A stretch of DNA of 12,761 nt from Heteroruminococcus sp964370005 (GTDB lineage Bacteria; Bacillota; Clostridia; Oscillospirales; Ruminococcaceae), in assembly GCA_964370005.1 (NCBI GenBank), contig CAYJGR010000063.1, positions 1 to 12,761 on the forward strand, read 5' to 3'. The notes under the pieces are model-generated. The model was not told the origin of the DNA and made no database searches. It worked only from the letters and a program-made list of their open reading frames with translations. How positions within the stretch are numbered: position 1 is the first letter of the stretch; every line of letters starts with the position of its first letter. This document shows positions 7,201 through 12,761 of the stretch, piece by piece. A program made the position numbers and the translations under genes.

Positions 7201-8784
7201 CCACACCACGATATCTACTCCATCGAGGATTTGGCACAGCTCATCTACGACCTTAAAAATTCCAACCGTGACGCCAGAATATCGGTAAAATTGGTATCTG
7301 AGGCCGGAGTGGGCACTATTGCCGCCGGTGTTGCCAAGGCGGGGGCGTCGGTCATACTCATTTCGGGATATGACGGTGGCACAGGTGCGGCACCGCTCAG
7401 CTCGATATTGGATGCGGGACTGCCTTGGGAGCTTGGACTGGCTGAGGCTCACCAAACCCTCATACAAAACGGCCTGCGAAGCGGCGTTGTCATCGAGACC
7501 GATGGCAAGCTCATGAGCGGTCGTGATGTGGCCATCGCCGCTATATTGGGCGCTGAGGAGTTTGGTTTTGCTACCGCACCACTCGTCACCATGGGATGTA
7601 TGATGATGCGTGTATGTAATCTTGATACCTGCCCTGTGGGCATCGCCACCCAAAACGAGACCCTGCGTGCCCGCTTTAGGGGCAAACCCGAATATGTCAT
7701 GAACTTCATGCGGTTTATCGCCGAGGAGGTACGGGAGATCATGGCGGGGCTGGGTGTGCGCTCTCTGGACGAGCTCACCGGTCGCACCGATCTGATAAAG
7801 GTGAGGGAGAAGAAAATTACAAAGCGTGCCGAGCTTGTCGATATGAGTCTCATCACCTCGGATGTATATGCCGACTTTGAGCATAAAACCTACAATCCAA
7901 AACATGCGTTTGACTTTAAACTTTCTCAGACTCTCGACGAGACCACCCTGCTTAAAAAGTTCAAGACGGCCATAAAGAACGGCACAAAGCACAGTGAGAA
8001 GATTGATGTGTGCAGTACCGACAGGACGCTGGGCACGATTTTAGGTTCAGAGATCACAAGGCAGTTTGGTAGCAGTCTTGAGAGTGACACCTACACGGTG
8101 GACTGCTTTGGCGGTGTTGGGCAGTCGTTCGGTGCATTTATCCCCAAGGGGCTGACTATGCGTCTTGAGGGTGATGCAAATGACTATCTGGGCAAGGGGT
8201 TGTCGGGTGGTAAACTCATCGTATACCCCCCCAAGGACAGCACATTCGAGGCCGAAGAGAATATCATAATCGGCAACGTGGCACTGTATGGTGCAACCTC
8301 GGGTGAGAGCTATATAAACGGCATTGCAGGCGAGCGCTTTATGGTGCGCAACTCGGGGGCGACAGCGGTTGTCGAGGGATGTGGAGACCACGGTCTTGAG
8401 TATATGACAGGTGGCAAAGCGGTCATATTGGGTGAGACCGGCAAGAACTTTGCCGCAGGTATGAGCGGTGGCATCGCCTATGTTCTGGATATAAAGCACG
8501 AACTCTATCTAAAGCTCAACAAGGAATTTGTATCCATGAATGAAGTCGCCGATATAGCTGATATCGAGCAGTTAAAGGGGCTCATTTCGGCTCATGAAAA
8601 GGCCACCGGCTCCAAACTTGCCCGCCGCATCCTTGATAATTTCGATGAATATATTGGCAGTTTCAAAAAGATAGTGCCCAACGATTATCAGAGGATGTTA
8701 AAGGCCATATGTGAGTTTGAAGAGCAGGGAATGCCACACGAGCAAGCCGTGATGGAGGCCTTTACAAGTTCACTTAAACACTGA
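4270..8784 (+). CDS. gltB: Glutamate synthase (NADPH) large subunit
   Basis: The alpha subunit of GOGAT hydrolyses glutamine, channels the ammonia and makes glutamate from 2-oxoglutarate on FMN. The 1504-residue length is normal. Cys16 in DACGIG is the N-terminal nucleophile of the class II amidotransferase domain, so a 15-residue propeptide is expected to be removed. HNGEINTIRGN (239-249) belongs to the same domain. A central linker domain precedes the FMN barrel (about 815-1190), which contains KPGEGGHLPG (from 945). The 3Fe-4S ligands C1110, C1116 and C1121 have the exact CX5CX4C spacing. The C-terminal glycine-rich beta-helix starts near 1225-1280. AAGGAGG lies 7 nt before the ATG. gltD follows after 13 bp. 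Expression is probably limited by the leader attenuator. All key residues are present. Confidence 0.98.
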   Translation: MKNNTLYSRRYEHDACGIGAVVSIDGKKTHRVVSDALEVVEKLEHRAGKDALGEVGDGVGVLLQISHNFFSKLGLGFELGAERDYGVGMFFLPTDMLKRKQAKKLFEVIAEKEGVEFLGWREVPTNPSTLGKKAIDQMPTIEQCFLKRPADIAQGIAFDRKLYVIRREFEHSSGDTYVVSLSSRTIVYKGMFLVGQLRKFYLDLQDKAYVSAIAMVHSRFSTNTNPSWERAHPNRIILHNGEINTIRGNADRMHAREETMHSDILGDDISKVLPVINGEGSDSAMLDNTLEFMYMNGVSLPLAVMMAIPEPWKNDPYMSRSKKDFYHYYATMMEPWDGPAAILFSDGDIMGAVLDRNGLRPSRYYITKDNTLILSSEVGVLDIKSSDIVKKSRLQPGKMLLVDTVNRRIISDDECKSHYASKKPYGEWLDRNLVSLKDLQLPNKKVEIHSQKQRDRLYKVFGYAFEDVKGNILPMAKNGIEPTASMGTDIPLAVLSDKHQSLFRYFKQLFAQVTNPPIDSLREEIVTDTTVYIGSDGNLLHDCAENCTVLEVDNPILTGTDLIKIKAMNKPGFHTETVSLLYYKNTSLENALEQLFVRCDKAYKKGANIIVLSDRGIDENHVAIPSLLAVSAMEQYLIKTKKRTAVSIILESGEPRDVHQFATLLGYGARAINPYLAHECIEELIDRKILDKDPHTAIHDYNHAILHGIVKVSAKMGISVLQSYQSAQIFEAVGINKKVVDKYFTNTVSRVEGVGLEEIAEGVEFRHSKAFDPLGLGVDTSMDSIGLQKLRAGDDKEDHLYSPQIILALQQATQSGDYKRFKEYTAMVDDQHKPHTLRGLLAFKFEEATPISIDEVQSVDEIVKRFKTGAMSYGSISKEAHECMAIAMNKLGGKSNSGEGGEEPERLGTERGSAIKQVASGRFGVTSEYLLSANEIQIKMAQGAKPGEGGHLPGAKVYPWVAKTRHSTPGVSLISPPPHHDIYSIEDLAQLIYDLKNSNRDARISVKLVSEAGVGTIAAGVAKAGASVILISGYDGGTGAAPLSSILDAGLPWELGLAEAHQTLIQNGLRSGVVIETDGKLMSGRDVAIAAILGAEEFGFATAPLVTMGCMMMRVCNLDTCPVGIATQNETLRARFRGKPEYVMNFMRFIAEEVREIMAGLGVRSLDELTGRTDLIKVREKKITKRAELVDMSLITSDVYADFEHKTYNPKHAFDFKLSQTLDETTLLKKFKTAIKNGTKHSEKIDVCSTDRTLGTILGSEITRQFGSSLESDTYTVDCFGGVGQSFGAFIPKGLTMRLEGDANDYLGKGLSGGKLIVYPPKDSTFEAEENIIIGNVALYGATSGESYINGIAGERFMVRNSGATAVVEGCGDHGLEYMTGGKAVILGETGKNFAAGMSGGIAYVLDIKHELYLKLNKEFVSMNEVADIADIEQLKGLISAHEKATGSKLARRILDNFDEYIGSFKKIVPNDYQRMLKAICEFEEQGMPHEQAVMEAFTSSLKH

Positions 8785-8797
8785 GGAGGGTATATAA

Positions 8798-10240
8798 ATG
8801 GGAAAACCAACAGGATTTTTAGATTATGAGAGAAAAGTTAACGAAAAAATTCCCGTCGCCACCCGCATAAAAAACTTCGATGAATTTTATGATATAAACT
8901 CACAGGAGGAGCGCCAAAAACAGGGCGCGAGATGTATGAACTGTGGTGTGCCATTTTGTGGGTGCACCATAGAGCTTGCGGGTATGGTCACGGGATGTCC
9001 CCTGCACAACCTCATCCCCGAATGGAACGATGAAATATATGAAGGCAACTTTTCCTACGGCCTTATGCGCCTGCTTAAGACAAACCCATTCCCCGAGTTT
9101 ACCGGCAGGGTTTGCCCCGCGCTGTGTGAAAAAGCCTGTATAAACGGCATGGACGGACTGCCGGTCACCATCCACGACAACGAGTTGTTCCTCATAGAAT
9201 ACGGCTTTGAAAATGGCGACATGACCCCCAAAATCCCCCAAATGCGCAGCGACAAAAATATCGCGGTGGTGGGCTCGGGGCCTGCGGGTCTGGCCGTGGC
9301 CGAAAAGCTGAATAAGCGCGGGCACAACGTGACAGTGTTTGAGCGTGATGACCGCTTTGGTGGTCTGCTGATGTACGGCATACCCAATATGAAGCTTGAC
9401 AAGGCGGTGGTACAGCGGCGCATCGACCTGATGGAGCAGGAGGGGGTCACATTTATCCCCAACAAGGATTTGGGCAAAAATCTGAGCATCAAAGAGCTTG
9501 AACTCGAATTTGATGCGGTTGTGCTGTGTTGCGGTGCCAAGAAAGCCCGTGATTTGACCCTGCAGGGGAGGGACGCCAAAGGAATTTATATGGCGGTGGA
9601 TTTTCTCACAAGCACGACAAAAAGCCTGCTTGACAGCAAGCTAAAAGAGGGGAGTTATATTTCGGCAAAGGGCAAAAGGGTGGTCATTGTGGGCGGTGGC
9701 GATACCGGCAACGATTGCGTGGGCACCTCTATTCGCCATGGAGCAAGGTCGGTGGTGCAAATTGAAATGATGCCCAAAGCCCCCGAAGTTCGTGCCGAGT
9801 CCAACCCTTGGCCACAGTGGCCGAAAATCACGACGGTAGATTACGGCCAGCAGGAGGCCATAGAGGTGTTTGGCGATGACCCACGGGTCTACAGTACCAC
9901 TATAAAAGAGATATACACAGAGGGTGGCAAGCTCACCGGTGTGCTGACTGTGGGGGTGGAGTTCAAGGAGGGCAAATTGTGTGAGATCGCAGGTAGTGAG
10001 AAAAAACTTGATGCCGATCTACTCCTAATTGCCGCCGGATTTGTGGGCTTTGAGGATTATGCCGCCAAGGGCATCCGCATCCCCCAAAAAAGTGACAATT
10101 CCTACCAAACCGACCATGAAAAAGTATTTAGCTGTGGAGATATGAAGCGGGGGCAATCCCTCGTGGTCTGGGCCGTATCGGATGGCATAAAGTGCGCCAA
10201 GGAGGTTGATAGCTACCTCATGGGCTATACAAACGACTGA
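8798..10240 (+). CDS. gltD: Glutamate synthase (NADPH) small subunit
   Basis: The beta subunit oxidises NADPH on FAD and passes electrons through iron-sulphur clusters to GltB. The 480-residue length is typical. The N-terminal Fe-S region shows CMNCGVPFC (46-54) with C56 and C67, and CPALCEKAC (106-114). The FAD site is GSGPAG (159-164) followed by FGGLLMYGIP. The NADPH site is GGGDTG (299-304). The C-terminal FAD motif is CGDMKRGQSLVVWA, starting at C446. The ribosome site GAGGAGGG (8783-8790) begins within the gltB stop codon, and only 13 bp separate the genes, so translation of the two subunits is probably coupled. The gene ends just before a strong hairpin. Confidence 0.97.
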   Translation: MGKPTGFLDYERKVNEKIPVATRIKNFDEFYDINSQEERQKQGARCMNCGVPFCGCTIELAGMVTGCPLHNLIPEWNDEIYEGNFSYGLMRLLKTNPFPEFTGRVCPALCEKACINGMDGLPVTIHDNELFLIEYGFENGDMTPKIPQMRSDKNIAVVGSGPAGLAVAEKLNKRGHNVTVFERDDRFGGLLMYGIPNMKLDKAVVQRRIDLMEQEGVTFIPNKDLGKNLSIKELELEFDAVVLCCGAKKARDLTLQGRDAKGIYMAVDFLTSTTKSLLDSKLKEGSYISAKGKRVVIVGGGDTGNDCVGTSIRHGARSVVQIEMMPKAPEVRAESNPWPQWPKITTVDYGQQEAIEVFGDDPRVYSTTIKEIYTEGGKLTGVLTVGVEFKEGKLCEIAGSEKKLDADLLLIAAGFVGFEDYAAKGIRIPQKSDNSYQTDHEKVFSCGDMKRGQSLVVWAVSDGIKCAKEVDSYLMGYTND

Positions 10241-10250
10241 ATATGCGCTA

Positions 10251-10291
10251 AACAGAGCAGAGAAGGGTAGTTTCGCCTTCTCTGCTCTGTT
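10251..10291 (+). terminator. Hairpin terminator after gltD, possibly bidirectional
   Basis: A perfect 16-bp stem (arms 10251-10266 and 10276-10291) encloses a 9-nt loop, 10 nt after the gltD stop codon. The T-run after it is weak on both strands. It lies between convergent genes and probably serves gltD and the small gene ending at 10314. Confidence 0.75.
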
Positions 10292-10313
10292 ATCTACTTG
10301 GTCTGTCTACATA

Positions 10314-10550
10314 TTATGTAGGTCTGAATATATTGCTTGAGTGGCCGTCGTTGTAGCGGCGCAGATGCCACATGATCTGCTGAACCTCATGCAGTTCCTG
10401 CCATAGAAGTGCTATACGGCGTGAAAGATTGGCCTGCCCCTGCTCGGGGGATGCTTGTCCTCGTTGCAATTGAAGTTGCAGCTGGAATATTCTGCGATGT
10501 AGTCCCGATGCGGTGGCCTCATACTGCTCGGCCAAATTAACAAGGTCCAT
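10314..10550 (-). CDS. 78-aa helical protein of unknown function under SOS control
   Basis: I do not recognise this protein. It has no signal peptide, membrane segment or cysteine, and no lysine. It contains 11 glutamines, several in an alternating run of Q and L at 23-29. The composition suggests two amphipathic helices (about 2-30 and 39-66) joined by a GQASPEQG turn, which could form a helical hairpin or coiled coil. It is arginine-rich (R19, R20, R44, R45, R64, R65). AGGGGAGGGG lies 5 nt before the ATG at 10550. A perfect consensus promoter with a LexA box immediately upstream argues strongly that the gene is real and DNA-damage inducible. SOS genes of this size in Firmicutes include cell-division inhibitors, but this one lacks the membrane segment of YneA, so no such role is claimed. 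Confidence 0.8.
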   Translation of the reverse strand: MDLVNLAEQYEATASGLHRRIFQLQLQLQRGQASPEQGQANLSRRIALLWQELHEVQQIMWHLRRYNDGHSSNIFRPT

Positions 10551-10567
10551 TGTTTCCCCTCCCCTAA

Positions 10568-10585
10568 AAAGAACATATGTTCTTT
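10568..10585. promoter_or_regulatory. LexA (DinR) SOS box
   Basis: An 18-bp perfect palindrome has the core GAACATATGTTC (10571-10582). The Bacillus/Firmicutes LexA consensus is CGAAC-N4-GTTCG with a preferred ATAT-like centre; here only the outer C/G pair differs (A/T). It starts 5 bp after the -10 box and covers the expected start site near 10581, an ideal position for repression. Confidence 0.88.
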
Positions 10586-10587
10586 AA

Positions 10588-10616
10588 ATTATAGCACGGA
10601 AAATAGGGGTTGTCAA
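10588..10616 (-). promoter_or_regulatory. Consensus sigma-A promoter of the SOS-controlled gene
   Basis: On the minus strand TTGACA (10616-10611) and TATAAT (10593-10588) are both perfect and 17 bp apart. The TGC just before the -10 box also fits an extended -10 element. This is the strongest promoter in the window and gives a leader of about 30 nt. Such strength combined with a LexA box implies tight repression and a high induced level. Confidence 0.9.
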
Positions 10617-10620
10617 GGTG

Positions 10621-10666
10621 TTAGAGGATAGATGGCCAGAGGAGAGAAAATAGATAAGGTCAAGGG
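10621..10666. repeat. Copy 2 of the intergenic repeat (AGAGGATAGA ... AAGGTCAAGG)
   Basis: AGAGGATAGAT, then AGAGGAGAGAAAATAGAT and AAGGTCAAGGG, align with 2388-2430 with few differences. The final AAGGTCAAGGG (10656-10666) is perfectly complementary to CCCTTGACCTT (10863-10873), so everything between could form one large loop. Confidence 0.55.
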
Positions 10667-10685
10667 TATAATCTCGCAAGGCTCT

Positions 10686-10817
10686 GCTTCCCCCCCCGCT
10701 TTTCCGCGTAGGGGGCGGTTTCGGCATGAACGTACATAAGCCCGCCCAAACCACGGGCTCAAGTACGCCCCCGCCAAAACCACCCCCTACCCAAAAAATC
10801 GGAGCGGGGGCGAGTGC
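10686..10817. repeat. GC-rich long imperfect hairpin element
   Basis: Nested arms pair about one centre: CCCCCGCT (10693-10700) with AGCGGGGG (10803-10810); the 18-nt arms 10708-10725 and 10773-10790, with two mismatches that become G-U pairs in minus-strand RNA; CGTAC (10731-10735) with GTACG (10763-10767); AGCCCG (10739-10744) with CGGGCT (10754-10759). It is far more GC-rich than its surroundings and contains no ORF I would accept. The G-U compensation suggests a minus-strand RNA structure, or a non-autonomous repeat element. No transposase ends were recognised. Confidence 0.55.
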
Positions 10818-10820
10818 ACT

Positions 10821-10873
10821 TAAAAATTAGAAATAGAAAAGGCCAAGAACACCATATGGATGCCCTTGACCTT
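10821..10873 (-). terminator. Terminator of the lipoprotein gene
   Basis: On the minus strand AAGGTCAAG (10873-10865) pairs with CTTGGCCTT (10847-10839), with one G-U pair. It is followed by a T-rich tract ending in TTTTT. It begins 41 nt after the lipoprotein stop codon. The layout and arm sequence match the gdhA terminator. Confidence 0.7.
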
Positions 10874-10914
10874 AATTTACTATGCGGTGTTAACACGCCC
10901 TAACTTCTAACTGC

Positions 10915-12195
10915 TCACCCCTGTGCCTCTTGCACCCCAATTTCCACCGTTACGGCATCCACTTCGTTCATAAAGAAAGCGTTTACGGTTATGAGGTAGC
11001 CATCTTTTTGTTGCTCGAGCATATAAAAGCCCTCGTGGCCGTCCATAGTGACCTCAAAGCCCATCATTTCGAGTAGCGTTATATATTCGGGCAATATGTC
11101 GTAATAATCACCATAATGGGTGACGCTATCCCTATTGGGCATGGTCAGTCCGGCCTCAAAATCGCCCGTTGCGGTATATTCAACTTCATTAGTGGCAAAT
11201 GACAACAAATCGGGTACCTCGACAGGGTACATATCTGTGTTGATATTTAGCAGTAGGTAGGGGGCGATGTAGCGGTCACTGGCAATCTTCCAACCGTCAC
11301 CCTCCTGCACAAATTCCACCAAGAATTTTCCGTAGTACTCACCCCAACCGATGCCATCAATAAGCAGGGTGTTGTCGACCATTTTTGAGTAATCTATACT
11401 GTCAAAATCTATGCCGAACATGCCGTAGCCTCGGCCACCTCTCACAAGATAGAGTGTGCCGTCATGCTCCAAAAAATTATACCCAAAGTACTGTCGTTGA
11501 TTGTCAATATACTGCTGTGTAAAATAGAGACTTAGATGTTCTTCAAGCTCATATAAGCTTGTAAAATTATATATGGGGTAGTAGACCGCCTCGGCGGGGT
11601 CGGCTGCATATCCTTCGGGCACCGATTCGCCCACGCCTATCAACATTGCCGGTGGTATATCGTTAACAAAGTCATCCTCGTTTAGGTACACGGCTTTTTT
11701 CACTTGATCTTCTGTGTCATAATACTCGACACTGTACATCTCGGTGTAAACTTCATTAAGCATATAAAGGCAGTCATCCATGGTAACCGACATCCCATCA
11801 GTGGAAGGCGACGGGCTATCACCATAAGGCGACCAGAGGGCCATAATTATATCGTACTCATACACCGTCCCACTCGGGGCTACCGCAAGCCACTGTTCGG
11901 TGGTGAATTTCTCGGCGGTATTTGTACCAACCCCAAACACGGCACAAACTTCCCCATCAATTTCCTCATCATCGGCCCGCATAAAGGCTTTTCCCTCAAA
12001 ATAATGGGTGCCGAAAAAGTCAAGCAACACCTGTTCGGGGTCGAGTGTTGTCTGCTCTACCACTTCCTCGCTGTCACTTTGAGGTGCAGAAGAGGTTTCG
12101 TTTTGGCTACTTTCCTGCGTCGGGGCGGATGTATCACCGCAGGCAACCAAAAGCAGTGCAAGTGTTATAATTACGGCTATCATTTTGCATTTCAT
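10915..12195 (-). CDS. Predicted lipoprotein of unknown function
   Basis: The 426-aa product begins with a lipoprotein signal: a hydrophobic stretch at 5-18 and a lipobox LVAC with Cys19 as the lipidated residue. A Ser/Gln/Glu-rich linker (about 20-48) follows, so the protein should be anchored outside the membrane. Three ATGs stand in a row (12201, 12198, 12195). GGAGGT abuts the first, so the third, with 6-nt spacing, is the best start. The middle region (about 200-320: YYPIYNFTSLYELEEHL, LYLVRGGRG) weakly recalls IseA-type inhibitors of cell-wall DL-endopeptidases; this is a memory-based guess. The mature part is very acidic. It probably forms an operon with the membrane protein gene 39 nt upstream, and has its own terminator. 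Confidence 0.85.
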   Translation of the reverse strand: MKCKMIAVIITLALLLVACGDTSAPTQESSQNETSSAPQSDSEEVVEQTTLDPEQVLLDFFGTHYFEGKAFMRADDEEIDGEVCAVFGVGTNTAEKFTTEQWLAVAPSGTVYEYDIIMALWSPYGDSPSPSTDGMSVTMDDCLYMLNEVYTEMYSVEYYDTEDQVKKAVYLNEDDFVNDIPPAMLIGVGESVPEGYAADPAEAVYYPIYNFTSLYELEEHLSLYFTQQYIDNQRQYFGYNFLEHDGTLYLVRGGRGYGMFGIDFDSIDYSKMVDNTLLIDGIGWGEYYGKFLVEFVQEGDGWKIASDRYIAPYLLLNINTDMYPVEVPDLLSFATNEVEYTATGDFEAGLTMPNRDSVTHYGDYYDILPEYITLLEMMGFEVTMDGHEGFYMLEQQKDGYLITVNAFFMNEVDAVTVEIGVQEAQG

Positions 12196-12234
12196 CATCA
12201 TACCTCCAAATGTAAATTAACTAACCACTACCAC

Positions 12235-12741
12235 CTAATCACAATATGTTAAAAATATTTCTTTGGCATCCGAAAAAACAGCATTATAATTATCGGGGAA
12301 TACAAAACCGCCTTTTGCCACAATTTCATCATTATTTGCATAGGTTACCCTAAGTGAAAAGCCGTTACTGGCGTCCATGACCTGCAAATACTCTTCAAAG
12401 CCGTCCCATCCTTTCAGATTGTGCTTATGTATCAGTGCCACTAAATCGGCCTCTAAATCTTTGCGCTGAGTTTCGTCCAGGACTATTTTTTTATAACCAT
12501 CGGTCTGTGGGGTATCGATATAAATCGTCTCATAGCTAAAGTTAAGCGTCTGGGAATGTCCCTTCTCGGTCGAAAGTGCATTGCCGGAACTTTCATTGAG
12601 ATTGAATGAAATTAAAACATAGTCTGTTCTGTTTACCATCTCTGTAGCACCTCGCTCAAACATTTCCCTCACTTGGTAATAAATGGTTGAAGCTATGAAA
12701 AATATGGCCACTGCCAAAAACGCTAATAATATAATTATCAT
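12235..12741 (-). CDS. Single-pass membrane protein of unknown function
   Basis: The 168-aa reading has one N-terminal hydrophobic helix (about 2-20), and the remainder is predicted to lie outside the cell. No family is recognised. The start is uncertain. The ATG at 12741 has no ribosome site; an upstream ATG at 12758 opens a short frame (MKNKKI, then stop) one base out of register, with a run of seven A between them. One more A would join them into a more normal signal-anchor start. The gene precedes the lipoprotein gene by 39 bp on the same strand, so the two are likely co-transcribed and may act together at the cell surface. Confidence 0.65.
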   Translation of the reverse strand: MIIILLAFLAVAIFFIASTIYYQVREMFERGATEMVNRTDYVLISFNLNESSGNALSTEKGHSQTLNFSYETIYIDTPQTDGYKKIVLDETQRKDLEADLVALIHKHNLKGWDGFEEYLQVMDASNGFSLRVTYANNDEIVAKGGFVFPDNYNAVFSDAKEIFLTYCD

Positions 12742-12761
12742 ATTTTTTTATTTTTCATAAT

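Noticed and set aside
7192..7992. 266-codon open frame on the minus strand inside gltB
   Set aside because: Antisense to the FMN and Fe-S part of gltB; no recognisable protein features.
10686..10817. CRISPR array or rRNA/tRNA fragment in the GC-rich intergenic block
   Set aside because: There are no regularly spaced direct repeats and no tRNA cloverleaf; the signal is one nested inverted repeat.
11704..12252. 182-codon open frame on the plus strand over the lipoprotein gene
   Set aside because: Antisense to a gene with a clear lipoprotein signal and ribosome site; its translation is histidine-rich and of shadow type.

Overview
The window looks chromosomal, from a Gram-positive anaerobe of the Clostridia. 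An Oscillospiraceae-like gut lineage is my best guess; this is inferred from family resemblance, not proven. Supporting signs are AGGAGG-type ribosome sites, sigma-A style promoters (TTGACA/TATAAT), a Firmicutes-type LexA box, a Gram-positive lipoprotein signal, and a small domain family (DUF6935-like) that I associate with Clostridia.

Layout. (1) 1-1542, minus: the N-terminal 514 residues of a large membrane receptor, with a solute-binding-like ectodomain followed by a seven-helix sensor module; the output domain lies outside the window. (2) 1667-2269, minus: a 200-aa DUF6935-like protein with its own terminator. (3) 2490-3842, minus: gdhA, NADP-type glutamate dehydrogenase. (4) 3843-4269: an AT-rich divergent control region. 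(5) 4270-10240, plus: gltB and gltD, the two subunits of NADPH glutamate synthase, as a two-gene operon. (6) 10314-10550, minus: a 78-aa unrecognised helical protein under a consensus promoter that carries a LexA/SOS box. (7) 10621-10873: intergenic repeat DNA with a GC-rich long hairpin nested between terminator-like arms. (8) 10915-12195 and 12235-12741, minus: a lipoprotein and a single-pass membrane protein, probably co-transcribed.

The core is ammonium assimilation. GdhA makes glutamate from 2-oxoglutarate and ammonium. GltBD makes it from glutamine and 2-oxoglutarate. The two transcription units diverge from one 427-bp region. gltB has a structured leader: a good promoter, then a small hexaloop hairpin that cannot coexist with the long intrinsic terminator just before the gltB ribosome site. 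This is the layout of an antitermination switch. The hexaloop fits the A1/G4 pattern of RNA targets of ANTAR proteins, though only one such hairpin was found.

The most interesting items are the gltB attenuator, the SOS-controlled small protein, the receptor with a binding-protein-like ectodomain, and the recurring GGTCAAGG terminator repeat with its GC-rich nested hairpin. I saw no tRNA, rRNA, CRISPR array, transposase or phage gene.
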